A DNA stretch of 26,706 bases from JADLEX01 sp964586775. Its GTDB lineage: Bacteria > Lernaellota > Lernaellaia > JACKCT01. The position numbers and the translations under genes are program-made. Within the stretch, counting starts at the first letter, position 1, and the number at the start of each line of letters is the position of its first letter. This document shows positions 1-8,423 of the stretch, in pieces. The stretch is from contig CAZPJD010000072.1 in the NCBI GenBank assembly GCA_964586775.1, positions 1 through 26,706 of the forward strand. The letters are read 5' to 3'. The notes beneath the pieces are model-generated. The model ran no database searches and had not been told where the DNA came from. It saw nothing but the letters and a program-made list of their open reading frames with translations.

Positions 1-383
1 GCGGTGGCTTCGGGGTCCACGCCGCGCACGACCACGTTGGACGAGCCGCTGCCCTCGATGCGGTCTTTCACGACGACCACGACGACCTCGGGCGAGAACA
101 TCGGGCGGCCGTCGTCGCCCACGGCCACGTCGGCCAGGGCGCGCGCGATGTTCGCCGCGTCGCGGGTGACGCCGCTGCTGATTTCGGAATCCGCGCCCTT
201 GCGCAGCAGCTTCACGTTGTCGGCCGAGCCGGTGGAGGTGAGCGCCGCCTGAAAGCCGTTCGCCAGCGAGAGCGCGCCGATGAGGATCATGATCGTCATC
301 GCGATGCCGACAACCGCGGCGAGCGTGGAGACGGGGCGCTGGATCGCGTTGCGGATGTTGTAGCTGATCGGAATGGCCATCAT
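1..383 (-). CDS. ABC transporter permease, MacB/FtsX type (3' end outside window)
   Basis: Only the first 127 codons are in the window; the gene runs off the left edge. The protein begins MMAIPISYNIRNAIQRPVS, followed by one hydrophobic segment (about residues 20-42) and the start of a periplasmic domain. That is the usual N-terminus of MacB/LolC/DevC permeases: one helix, a large extracytoplasmic domain, then three helices. A purine-rich ribosome site (GGAG) sits just before the two possible ATG codons at 383 and 380, and the gene starts 6 nt after the stop of the preceding permease, so the two are co-translated. With the ATPase and fusion protein upstream it would form an inner-membrane ABC transporter with two different permeases. 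Substrate is unknown. The family call is firm, although the diagnostic C-terminal FtsX domain cannot be seen. Confidence 0.75.
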   Translation of the reverse strand, partial: MMAIPISYNIRNAIQRPVSTLAAVVGIAMTIMILIGALSLANGFQAALTSTGSADNVKLLRKGADSEISSGVTRDAANIARALADVAVGDDGRPMFSPEVVVVVVKDRIEGSGSSNVVVRGVDPEAT

Positions 384-389
384 CCGCTC

Positions 390-1583
390 CTATTCCACGC
401 GACGCAGGGCGTCGACGATTTTAAGCCGCGCGGCCTGCACCGCGGGGATGAGTCCGCTCACCGCGCCGATGACGAGGGCGATGGCGATGCCCGCGCCGAT
501 GGTCGACCAGTTCACCGTCATCACGGGCAGCATGCCGCCCGCGTTGAATTCGGACCACTCGATCAGGAACTTGGAAAACAGCGCGCCGGCCGCGCCGCCG
601 CCCACCGTGATGATCGCGGCCTCGGCGAGCACCATGCGAAAGATCACGCCGTCCTCGAATCCGAGCGTCTTCATCGCGCCGATCTCGGCGGTGCGTTCGC
701 GGACCGTCATGACCATCGTGTTCGCCGCGACGAAAAGAATGGCGAAGACGACCGCGAAGCCGATGACGCCGAGCACGAAGGGCAGGTTACCGAACATGCT
801 GACGAAGCCCGCCTGAAACGCGCGCTCGGTTTCGGTCTTCGTCTGCGCCGACGAGTTCTCGAAGAGCAGGTCCACCTGACGCGCCACATCGGCGGCGTGC
901 GTCGGATCGGTGAGTTCCAGTGAAAAAATCCCCGCGCGCGCCATCTGGTTCGAGTTTTCGTAGAGGTACTTCCAGTGGAAGAACACGGTCTCCTCGCCGA
1001 AGGACTTGTTCTTCGGGCGATACACCGCGCGGACGACAAATTCCCACGGGCCGGTGTAGATCGTCCCGTTGATCGTGAAGGTCTGGCCGATCTTCCACCC
1101 CATCTTTTTCATGAGCTTTTCGCCGACCACCGCCGCGTTGCGTTCGAGCATGAATGCCGCGAGCTGGGGGTCCACGCCCGCCGGCAGATCGACGGCGGCC
1201 TGCGCGGGCGAGGCTTCGACGATGTCCATCTCCGCCGCGTATTGCGGAAAAAACGTGTCGGATTCCACCGCAAACTGCGGGTAGAAATTCTTGGGGTTCA
1301 CCGGGTCCTGGCCGCCGAACCAGTTCTGCACCGACACGCTCTTCACGTTCGGCACGGCCTTGAGGCGCTCCTTGTAGGCCATGGGCAAATCGAACACGAG
1401 CGAGATCGCGTTTCGCGTGATGAGCCGCGACTCGCTGCCCACCTCGATGGTCGATTCCAGCGTGTCGAGGATTCCCTGCAGCGAGCAGAACAGAAAGATC
1501 GCGACGAAGACCGAGAGCATGGTCAGCGTCGTTCGCAGCTTCTTGCGGCCGAGGTTCACGGCCACGAGATTCAGCATGCTCAT
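390..1583 (-). CDS. ABC transporter permease, MacB/LolC-like (FtsX domain)
   Basis: The 397-residue protein has one N-terminal membrane helix (about 18-40, after the basic NLGRKKLRTT). A periplasmic MacB_PCD-type domain covers about 45-265. Three C-terminal helices form the FtsX domain, with the typical VRERTAEIGAMKTLGF motif between the first and second, and the protein ends ARLKIVDALRRVE. Length and layout fit DevC/LolC/MacB-family subunits that move lipids, lipoproteins, peptides or drugs by mechanotransmission rather than through a channel. The start ATG at 1583 lies 10 nt after the ATPase stop with a GAGGAG site between. The second permease follows 6 nt after this stop. Because the ATPase is a separate gene, it resembles DevBCA or LolCDE-like systems more than MacB itself. 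Substrate cannot be read from the sequence. Confidence 0.9.
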   Translation of the reverse strand: MSMLNLVAVNLGRKKLRTTLTMLSVFVAIFLFCSLQGILDTLESTIEVGSESRLITRNAISLVFDLPMAYKERLKAVPNVKSVSVQNWFGGQDPVNPKNFYPQFAVESDTFFPQYAAEMDIVEASPAQAAVDLPAGVDPQLAAFMLERNAAVVGEKLMKKMGWKIGQTFTINGTIYTGPWEFVVRAVYRPKNKSFGEETVFFHWKYLYENSNQMARAGIFSLELTDPTHAADVARQVDLLFENSSAQTKTETERAFQAGFVSMFGNLPFVLGVIGFAVVFAILFVAANTMVMTVRERTAEIGAMKTLGFEDGVIFRMVLAEAAIITVGGGAAGALFSKFLIEWSEFNAGGMLPVMTVNWSTIGAGIAIALVIGAVSGLIPAVQAARLKIVDALRRVE

Positions 1584-1593
1584 GGCGCGCTCC

Positions 1594-2265
<672 letters not shown>

Positions 2266-2306
2266 GCGTCCCTCCGACTTGTCCGTTTTCCGCTACGCGG
2301 ATCGTT

Positions 2307-3497
2307 TCAGCTTCCCGCCACGCGGACCGTCTGTCCGTCGCGAAGCCCGCCCGGCGGGTTCACGACTACCTTTTCGCCGCCCGATAGGCCGGACGAAATC
2401 TCGACTTCGCTCCCGATCGTCGCGCCCGTTTTCACGGGGACGGATTTCACGACCGACTTCTCCACGACCCATACCGACGCGCCCGAGCCACTCGTCACGA
2501 GTGCCGCGGCGGGCGCCGTCACGCGCCTCGGCTCGACCGGTGCGGCGGGGTCGGGAGCTTCATCCAAAAACACCACCTTCGACGCCATCTCGGGCATGAT
2601 TCGCGGATCCTTGTCGTCGATCGCCACCTTCACGAGCACGGTCGCCTTTTGGCGATCGGCCGTCGGCACCACCTGACGCACCCGCCCGCCGAACTCGACG
2701 CCGGGGTAGGCGTCGAGCGAGATGCGCGCGGGCTGGTCGGCCCGAACGCGCGAGATATACGCCTCGTTCACATCGACCTCGACCTCGAGTGTATCGAGGT
2801 CGGCCATGGTCACGATCGAGGTGCGCGTAAACGCGCCGCCCGCGCCCGCCGGCGAGACGACCTCGCCGAGCTCGGCGTCCTTGCGCAGAACGGTGCCGTC
2901 GAAGGGCGCGCGCACGCGGGTACTTTCCAGATTCACCACCGCGAAGTTCGCGTTGGCACGGGCGCTTTCGAGCTGCGCATTCGCGACGCGGGCTCGGGAC
3001 TCGGCCTGCTCGAACTCGGTCGCCGAGATGTAGCTTTTCGCGACCAGTTCCTTCGCTCGCTTCAACGTGCTCTCGGCCAAATCGCGCTCGGCCTCGGCCT
3101 GTTTCACGGCCGCCGATGCCGCCGAAACGGCGGCGCGGAAGTCGCCGTCCTCGATCAGCGCTAGGATCTCGCCCTTTTTCACCAGTGATCCCTCCGCCAC
3201 GTCCATGCGCGTGAGGCGTCCCATGATCTTCGCCGAAACCGACGCGCGGGTGCGGGCCACGACGTATCCATTCGCCGAGATCCCGCTGCCGCTCGCGCCC
3301 GGCGCTCCGCCCGTGGCGAGCACCGTCGCCACCGTGACCTCGGGCGCATCGCCCGACCAAAAAAACCACCCCGCGCCCGCGATCACCGCGATCACGACGA
3401 CGACCAGCAGCCATCGCCACCACGAGCCGCCGTTTTCTTCGCGGTCCTGTGCGTTTCTGTCGATGCGAAGGGCCGACAGATCTGGCGCGGTACTCAA
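2307..3497 (-). CDS. Periplasmic adaptor (membrane-fusion) protein, HlyD/MacA/DevB family
   Basis: The 396-residue protein begins with a short cytoplasmic part and one membrane anchor (about residues 27-48). It then has a split biotinyl-lipoyl domain whose halves are near 70-105 (GRLTRMDVAEGSLVKKGEIL) and 195-225 (VRAPFDGTVLRKDAELGEVV). Between them lies an Ala/Glu/Arg-rich coiled-coil hairpin. A beta-barrel and membrane-proximal domain complete the protein. Such adaptors link inner-membrane ABC transporters to a TolC-type outer-membrane channel; no TolC gene is in view. The start is TTG at 3497, chosen because GGAG lies 6 nt upstream and a promoter-like pair lies at 3525-3553. It is the first gene of the four-gene ABC operon. 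MacA-like and DevB-like assignments cannot be separated here. Confidence 0.9.
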   Translation of the reverse strand: MSTAPDLSALRIDRNAQDREENGGSWWRWLLVVVVIAVIAGAGWFFWSGDAPEVTVATVLATGGAPGASGSGISANGYVVARTRASVSAKIMGRLTRMDVAEGSLVKKGEILALIEDGDFRAAVSAASAAVKQAEAERDLAESTLKRAKELVAKSYISATEFEQAESRARVANAQLESARANANFAVVNLESTRVRAPFDGTVLRKDAELGEVVSPAGAGGAFTRTSIVTMADLDTLEVEVDVNEAYISRVRADQPARISLDAYPGVEFGGRVRQVVPTADRQKATVLVKVAIDDKDPRIMPEMASKVVFLDEAPDPAAPVEPRRVTAPAAALVTSGSGASVWVVEKSVVKSVPVKTGATIGSEVEISSGLSGGEKVVVNPPGGLRDGQTVRVAGS

Positions 3498-3524
3498 CTT
3501 GTTCTCCGGTTCGAATTTGAGCGC

Positions 3525-3553
3525 GTTCTATTTGCGTCGCCGGGGGCCTTCAA
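3525..3553 (-). promoter_or_regulatory. Predicted sigma70-type promoter of the ABC operon
   Basis: Read on the minus strand, TTGAAG (3553-3548), a 17-nt spacer and TAGAAC (3530-3525) match the -35 and -10 consensus at four of six positions each. A start near 3518 would leave a leader of about 20 nt before the TTG start codon. Prediction only. Confidence 0.4.
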
Positions 3554-3597
3554 GCCATGACGGGCGTCAGCAGCGGACGGAATAACGCCAAGGCGCG

Positions 3598-4533
3598 TCA
3601 CCCGCGTTTCTGCTGCTCCTCGTCAATCATGTCGTCCACACCGGCGAAACGATTCTGAAACAACAACAACACCACTGCGCCGACGAACACCGCGAACCAC
3701 AGCGTCGCCATGCGGATGATCATCGTCGCGGTGCCGGCTGCGCCCTTGGCGAGAGCCGCGCCGGCCATCATCGCGCCGTTTTGAAGCATGGCGATCATCG
3801 CGCCGTCGGTGAGCCCGAGCCCGCCCGGCGCAACCGCGCCCACGATGGTGCCAAAGGCGTAGATGAACGACGCGGTGCCGATGCCCGCGCCGCCGTGGAA
3901 CAGGCGGATGACAATGTAGAAGCCCAGGCACTCGCACATCCATGCGGCGATGGACAGCGCCGTTGCCACGGTCAGCGGGCCGATGCGCACCAGCGCCGAC
4001 ATGCTGTCATACAACGTGTGGAAACGGTGGCCGATCTTTTCGAGGACCGGCAGCTTTTCGACGACGCCGATGATCGCGAGCGAGAGGCGTCGATTGCCGA
4101 TGACGAGGATGAACCCCGCCAGCACCGCCGCGACGACGAGCAGGATGGTGAGGTCGCCCGCGGCCAGAAGCCCGATCCCCGCGAAGGAGATGATGACGAG
4201 GGCGATGAAGTCGGTCAGACGCTCGGCCACCACGATCGGCATCGACCGCGCGAGGTCGGTGCCCGTCGCCTGTTTGAGAAAGAGCGTCTTGAGCAACTCG
4301 CCGATCTTGCCGGGGCTGATCGCCATGACGAGGCCCGACAGGAAGATGATGAAACTCGTGTCTTTCGGGCACGAGATCCCCATGTGACGCAGGTAAAAAT
4401 CCCACTTCAAAAAACGCAGGATGTAGTTGGTGAACGCGAGGGCGAGCAGCAGCGGAGCGAAACCCCAGCGAAAAGTCCCCAGTGCCTCGGCCACGTCGCT
4501 CCAGCCGGAGTAAACGACGATGACGAGATACAC
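3598..4533 (-). CDS. Flippase-like membrane protein, YbhN / LPG-synthase TM-domain family (UPF0104)
   Basis: The 311-residue protein is made of about eight hydrophobic helices. It carries the family's hallmark segments: SPGKIGELLKTLFL (near 75-88), VVAERLTDFIALV near 103-115, and a late glycine-rich APGGLGLTDG stretch. It matches the membrane part of lysyl-phosphatidylglycerol synthase without the catalytic domain. Relatives are thought to move polar lipids or lipid-linked intermediates, but most have no proven role. The given start is GTG 4533. The frame is open further upstream and encodes a basic stretch plus the missing first half of helix 1 (KLRGKLLAGIALGG). A CTG at 4593 has GGAGG 5 nt before it, only 13 nt after the htrA stop, and may be the true start, giving 331 residues. 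The gene is downstream of htrA on the same strand. Confidence 0.8.
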   Translation of the reverse strand: MYLVIVVYSGWSDVAEALGTFRWGFAPLLLALAFTNYILRFLKWDFYLRHMGISCPKDTSFIIFLSGLVMAISPGKIGELLKTLFLKQATGTDLARSMPIVVAERLTDFIALVIISFAGIGLLAAGDLTILLVVAAVLAGFILVIGNRRLSLAIIGVVEKLPVLEKIGHRFHTLYDSMSALVRIGPLTVATALSIAAWMCECLGFYIVIRLFHGGAGIGTASFIYAFGTIVGAVAPGGLGLTDGAMIAMLQNGAMMAGAALAKGAAGTATMIIRMATLWFAVFVGAVVLLLFQNRFAGVDDMIDEEQQKRG

Positions 4534-4606
4534 GAGCCCGCCCAGGGCGATTCCCGCCAGCAGCTTGCCCCGCAGTTTAGAAATGACGGTCAGGCGCGCC
4601 TCCGCG

Positions 4607-5998
4607 TCAGGGCAGTTCGAGCGAGATATAGTAAGCGTAGGGCCCGCGCTGCACGAGCACCACGGAGGACGCCTTGAGACGCAGGGCCGCGACCGCCGAG
4701 GCGAAGTCGTCCTCGTCGCGCAGCTCGCGGCTATCGATCGCGAGCAGGGCGTCGCCCGCGCGGATGCCGATCTTCTCGGCCGCCGAGCCTTGCTTCACGC
4801 GGCGGATCACCATGCCCTTGCCGCCCGGCAAACGCAGGGTCTTGGCCTCGGATGCGCTCGCGGGTTTCACGTCGAGCCCCAGCAGCGTCCATGCGTAGGG
4901 GTCCACCATCGACTTGGGGAAACCCGAGGGCGTGACGGTGATGGCGCGTGCGTCGCCATTTCGCGACAGGGCGAAATCGACCGGCGTGCCGACGGTGTAG
5001 CCGAGGATGATGCTGCGGTAGGCGTCGGCGGCGGGGGCCTTGTGCGTGCCCACGGATTCGATCAGGTCGCCTTCCTGCACGCCGGCCTTCGCGGCGGGGG
5101 AATCGGGGAAGACCATCGAGACGTAGATCCGCGCCGGACCGTTGTAGCCCAGGCTCTGGCGCACGCGCGGCGGGATGTCCTTGATGCGAATCCCGAACCA
5201 GCCGTAGTGGACCTTTCCATATTGGATGAGGTCATCGACGATGCGCCGGGCCGAGTTGATGGGAATCGCGAAGCCGATGCCCTGTGCCTGACCGTACACC
5301 GCCGTCGTGATGCCGATGACCTCGCCGTCGAGGTTGAGAAGCGGGCCGCCCGAGTTGCCGGGGTTGATCGAGGCGTCGGTCTGCAAAAAGTCCACATACA
5401 CGCGCCCCGCGTCGGTGCGGATGGTGCGTTCCGCGGCCGAGATCACGCCGGTGGTGACCGTGTTGGAAAGCCCGAAGGGGTTACCGATCGCGACGACGGT
5501 TTCGCCGATCATGATGTCGGCGCTGTCGCCCAGGCGCGCCGTGGGGAAGGGCTTGTCCGCGTCGATCTTGAGCACGGCCAGGTCGCGCGCGGGCTCCGAT
5601 CCCACCACGCGGGCGTAGTAGCTGCGTCCGTCCTGCAACGTCACCTTCACGCGGCTCGCGCGCAAAATGACGTGCTCATTCGTGAGGATGTACCCCGTAG
5701 GGTCGATGATGAGTCCGCTGCCCAGCGAGGTCTCCGCCGGCTCGTTCGGGCGATAGCGCTCGAAATAATCGCGAAAGAACTTGTCCCACATCGGGTCGCG
5801 CAGGCCCGAAAACGGCCCGCCCGAGGCCGCATCCTGCTCGGTGGCGATGTTCACCACCGCGGGGGCGATCTCGCGCACCGCCCTGACGACCGGCGTCACG
5901 CGCGCTTCGCTGGCCGAGGCCCGGCGCGAAATCGCGATCGGAAGGAGCAGGCTCGCGCACACGGCGAGCACGATCGCGACGCCGACGGAGCGTTTCAT
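4607..5998 (-). CDS. htrA: Periplasmic serine protease HtrA/DegP-DegQ family, two PDZ domains
   Basis: The 463-residue protein has an N-terminal signal peptide (basic MKRS, hydrophobic 5-23, likely cleavage near ASA at 27-29). A trypsin-like domain follows, with catalytic H109 (TNEHV), D139 (ARDLAV) and S216 (GNSGGP). Two PDZ domains are centred near residues 270-330 and 385-450. HtrA proteases degrade or refold damaged proteins in the periplasm. The length and two PDZ domains fit DegP/DegQ rather than DegS. ATG 5998 has GGGAGG 5 nt upstream. The gene is divergent from the por cluster and is followed by the YbhN-like gene. The residues between the signal peptide and the protease core include a proline/glutamate-rich LA loop (about 76-92), shorter than in E. 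coli DegP. Confidence 0.95.
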   Translation of the reverse strand: MKRSVGVAIVLAVCASLLLPIAISRRASASEARVTPVVRAVREIAPAVVNIATEQDAASGGPFSGLRDPMWDKFFRDYFERYRPNEPAETSLGSGLIIDPTGYILTNEHVILRASRVKVTLQDGRSYYARVVGSEPARDLAVLKIDADKPFPTARLGDSADIMIGETVVAIGNPFGLSNTVTTGVISAAERTIRTDAGRVYVDFLQTDASINPGNSGGPLLNLDGEVIGITTAVYGQAQGIGFAIPINSARRIVDDLIQYGKVHYGWFGIRIKDIPPRVRQSLGYNGPARIYVSMVFPDSPAAKAGVQEGDLIESVGTHKAPAADAYRSIILGYTVGTPVDFALSRNGDARAITVTPSGFPKSMVDPYAWTLLGLDVKPASASEAKTLRLPGGKGMVIRRVKQGSAAEKIGIRAGDALLAIDSRELRDEDDFASAVAALRLKASSVVLVQRGPYAYYISLELP

Positions 5999-6021
5999 CG
6001 AAGCCTCCCGAAAAACGCCCC

Positions 6022-6050
6022 TGATTACGGGCGGGGGAGAGCGGTGTCAA
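6022..6050 (-). promoter_or_regulatory. Possible htrA promoter
   Basis: On the minus strand a perfect -35 TTGACA (6050-6045) is followed after 17 nt by TAATCA (6027-6022), a poor -10. The spacing and position, about 25-50 nt before the htrA start, are right. The weak -10 suggests dependence on an activator or another sigma factor, which would be usual for a stress protease, but this is inference. Confidence 0.35.
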
Positions 6051-6082
6051 GGAAACGCGAATTTGTCATGGAAACGCGAGTT
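6051..6082. repeat. Two direct copies of a 13-mer (GGAAACGCGARTT), 19 bp apart
   Basis: Copies at 6051-6063 and 6070-6082 differ at one base and lie on the same face of the helix, about two turns apart. They abut the -35 box facing htrA. This arrangement fits a binding site for a dimeric or tandem-bound regulator, but no regulator is known here and chance is not excluded. Confidence 0.45.
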
Positions 6083-6292
6083 GAAGTACAAACCGAGCGA
6101 CGTAACGCGCTGCGTCAATCGACGACGATGCGCCCGCTCCCTTGGGCGACCGGCGACGGGGCGAAGCGCGAGACCGTTGCCGCGTCCCAACACCGGCCAA
6201 GGCGCGACCCGGAAAAAAACTCGTGAAATCAAGCAAATGCATGACAATTGAGAAAAATCGGTGAGAAATCCCCCTGAACCGTCAGTGCGTCG

Positions 6293-6321
6293 TTGACCAT
6301 CGGGAACTCCATCTTTATGAT
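6293..6321 (+). promoter_or_regulatory. Sigma70-type promoter of the por-nuo-like operon
   Basis: TTGACC (6293-6298), exactly 17 nt, then TATGAT (6316-6321): each box matches consensus at five of six positions. Transcription would start near 6328, leaving a leader of about 37 nt before ATG 6365. This also argues against an upstream start for porC, because the longer frame would begin at the TTG inside this -35 box. Confidence 0.7.
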
Positions 6322-6364
6322 CCGCATCAGTTTTTTGTTGCTCCTTCCCAGTCGGGTCGTCATC

Positions 6365-6913
6365 ATGATGGAAATACGGTTTCACGGGCGCGGCGGCCAA
6401 GGCGCCGTGACCAGCGCCGAACTTCTCGCCCACGCCGCGATCGCCGAAGGCAAATTCGCCCAGTCGTTCCCCAGCTTCGGGCCCGAACGCCGGGGTGCGC
6501 CGGTTCTCGCCTTTGCGCGGATCGACGGCGAAAAGATCTACCTGCGCGAGCAGGTGTACGAGCCCGATCTGGTGATCGTGCTCGACGCCGCGTTGCTCGA
6601 CATCGTCAAGGTGGACGACGGCGTGAAGGAGGGCGGAGTCATCATCGTCAACACCGGCGAGAGCCCGGACGTGATCCGCGAAAAATACGGCTACGCCCGG
6701 CAGGTCGCGACGGTGAACGCACAGGCCATCGCCATCGAGGTCCTCAAGCGGCCGATCGTCAACACGACCATGCTCGGCGGCGCGATCCGCGCCCGGGGTT
6801 TGGTGGCGCTGGAGTCGCTCAAGCATCCGCTCGAAGAGCGATTTGGCGCACTGGCCGCGCGGAATTTCCTCGTGATGCAACGCGCTTTTGACGAACTCCA
6901 GATGGGAGCCTGA
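6365..6913 (+). CDS. porC: 2-oxoacid:ferredoxin oxidoreductase, gamma subunit
   Basis: This is the gamma subunit of a four-subunit pyruvate/2-oxoisovalerate:ferredoxin oxidoreductase, which cleaves a 2-oxoacid with CoA to acyl-CoA and CO2 and passes two electrons to ferredoxin. The 182-residue protein has the family motif GRGGQGAVTSAELLA near its start and SFPSFGPERRGAPV near residues 36-49; length is typical. The start is ATG 6365 (or 6368), where the family normally begins. Longer in-frame starts overlap the promoter. The ribosome site is weak. It is the first gene of a tight cluster in the order gamma-delta-alpha-beta, as in Thermotoga porCDAB. Whether the substrate is pyruvate or a branched-chain or other 2-oxoacid cannot be decided from this subunit. 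Confidence 0.88.
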   Translation: MMEIRFHGRGGQGAVTSAELLAHAAIAEGKFAQSFPSFGPERRGAPVLAFARIDGEKIYLREQVYEPDLVIVLDAALLDIVKVDDGVKEGGVIIVNTGESPDVIREKYGYARQVATVNAQAIAIEVLKRPIVNTTMLGGAIRARGLVALESLKHPLEERFGALAARNFLVMQRAFDELQMGA

Positions 6914-6915
6914 CC

Positions 6916-7233
6916 GTGGCCATGAACCCGAACCCCAAAACCGGCGAACTCGAGCTCGGCATGGCGGTGCTGACGCCGGGCTCGGCGCGGCTTTACGAAA
7001 CCGGCGGTTGGCGCAGTTTTTACCCCAAGACCGACGAGGGCCGGTGCATCGCCTGCGGCATGTGCTGGATCTTCTGCCCGGACGCCTGCCGTGTGCTGAC
7101 TCTCCGCAAGAACCCGATCATTGGCTTGACGCCGAACTACTACGACTTCGAGCCGAAATACTGCAAAGGATGCGGCATCTGCGCACAGGAATGCCCGACG
7201 AACGCGATCCAGATGATCGAGGAGGGCAAGTGA
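6916..7233 (+). CDS. porD: 2-oxoacid:ferredoxin oxidoreductase, delta subunit (2x[4Fe-4S] ferredoxin)
   Basis: The 105-residue ferredoxin-like subunit carries two [4Fe-4S] sites: CIACGMCWIFCPDAC and CKGCGICAQECP, the first about residues 36-50 and the second about 76-87. It relays electrons from the thiamine-pyrophosphate site to external acceptors. It starts with GTG at 6916 (an in-frame ATG at 6922 is possible), 2 nt after the porC stop. Its stop shares one base with the porA start. Length fits the family (about 90-105). Electrons could go to soluble ferredoxin or, given the downstream genes, directly to a NuoEFG-like diaphorase. Confidence 0.92.
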   Translation: MAMNPNPKTGELELGMAVLTPGSARLYETGGWRSFYPKTDEGRCIACGMCWIFCPDACRVLTLRKNPIIGLTPNYYDFEPKYCKGCGICAQECPTNAIQMIEEGK

Positions 7234-8423
7234 TGCACGACGACGTCCGCCGCCGCATCGGGATCGAGGTCTCCATCGGTCAGGCCGAAGCGGTCAAGCT
7301 GTGCAACGTGGACGCCATCGCCGCGTACCCCATCACCCCGCAGACGCACATCGTCGAGCACCTCTCCGAGCTGTGCGCCGACGGCGAGATCGACGCGGCG
7401 TATATCCCGGTCGAGAGCGAACACTCGGCGATGAGCGCGTGCATCGGCACGTCGGCCACGGGATGCCGCACCTTCACGGCGACCAGTTCGCAGGGCCTAG
7501 CCCTGATGCACGAGGTGCTCTTCATCGCGTCGGGCATGCGGTTCCCCATCGTGATGACCGTGGTGAACCGGGCGCTGTCGGCCCCGCTCAATATCTGGGG
7601 CGACCAGTCGGACATCATGGCGAATCGCGACATCGGTTGGGTGCAGCTCTTCGGCAACAACGGGCAGGAGTGCTATGACCTCACGCCCATGTGCTTCAAG
7701 ATCGCCGAGGACCACCGCGTGCTGCTGCCGACGATCCTGAATATCGATGGATTTACCGTGTCCCACGTGGTCGAGCCCATCGAGACGCTCACGCACGAGG
7801 ACGTGAACGGGTTCCTGCCGCCCTATGAGCCGCTGCTGCGCCTCGATGTGGACAATCCGGCGATGTTCGGCGCGGTCGGGCATCCCGACGTCTACACCGA
7901 AGTCAAAAAGGTGCTCGACGACACCCTGATCGCATCGCGGGTGGTTATCGACGAGGTCTTCGAGGAATTCGGCCAGCGCTTTGGACGCACCTATCGCGCT
8001 GTCGAGGAATACCGGACTGACGACGCCGACACGATCGTCTTCACCATCGGCGGAACGATCGGCGAGATCGCCCACGTGGCGGTCGACGCCCTGCGAGCCG
8101 AGGGCCACAAGGTCGGCCAGGTGCTGCTGCGCGTGTGGCGGCCGTTCCCCTTCGACGACATCCGCCGCGTGCTCGACGGGCGAAAGTGCGTCGTCGTGTA
8201 CGACCGGGCGCTGTCATTCGGCGGTCCGGGCGGGCCCGTGGCGTCGGAGATCCGCGCGGCGATGTATGGCCGGGCCGGCGCGCCGCCGATCCACTCGATC
8301 GTCGCGGCACTGGGCGGGCGCGACATCCGCTGGCGGCATATCGTCGATCAGGTGAAGCAGGCGCAGGTTCGGGCGCTGGAAGGACCGTTTCCGCCTTACG
8401 AGATGGTGGGGGTGCGCCAATGA
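7233..8423 (+). CDS. porA: 2-oxoacid:ferredoxin oxidoreductase, alpha subunit
   Basis: The 396-residue alpha subunit contains the pyrimidine-binding half of the thiamine-pyrophosphate site. Motifs are AYPITPQTHIVEHL (about 30-43), the conserved PVESEHSAMSACIG (about 61-74) and the ATSSQGLALMHE stretch (about 82-93). A transketolase-C-like domain II follows from about residue 260. Length matches PorA/VorA. ATG 7233 overlaps the porD stop (TGATG) and has GGAGGG upstream. The frame is open before this point, but the extra residues would duplicate the porD region in another frame and are not coding. The stop overlaps porB by 4 nt, so equal amounts of the two catalytic subunits are expected. Confidence 0.93.
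   Translation: MHDDVRRRIGIEVSIGQAEAVKLCNVDAIAAYPITPQTHIVEHLSELCADGEIDAAYIPVESEHSAMSACIGTSATGCRTFTATSSQGLALMHEVLFIASGMRFPIVMTVVNRALSAPLNIWGDQSDIMANRDIGWVQLFGNNGQECYDLTPMCFKIAEDHRVLLPTILNIDGFTVSHVVEPIETLTHEDVNGFLPPYEPLLRLDVDNPAMFGAVGHPDVYTEVKKVLDDTLIASRVVIDEVFEEFGQRFGRTYRAVEEYRTDDADTIVFTIGGTIGEIAHVAVDALRAEGHKVGQVLLRVWRPFPFDDIRRVLDGRKCVVVYDRALSFGGPGGPVASEIRAAMYGRAGAPPIHSIVAALGGRDIRWRHIVDQVKQAQVRALEGPFPPYEMVGVRQ

Larger units (their letters stand above)
5999..6364. other. Divergent intergenic region between htrA and the por cluster
   Basis: These 366 nt hold the control signals for both directions: a -35-like TTGACA facing htrA, a duplicated 13-mer next to it, and a good promoter facing porC. 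Between 6083 and 6290 I see no convincing gene. Open frames crossing this part have no ribosome sites and extend as antisense shadows into htrA or porC. Confidence 0.6.

Noticed and set aside
4520..6226. Long plus-strand open frame opposite htrA
   Set aside because: Antisense to a complete protease with catalytic triad; composition is arginine/histidine-rich and without domains.
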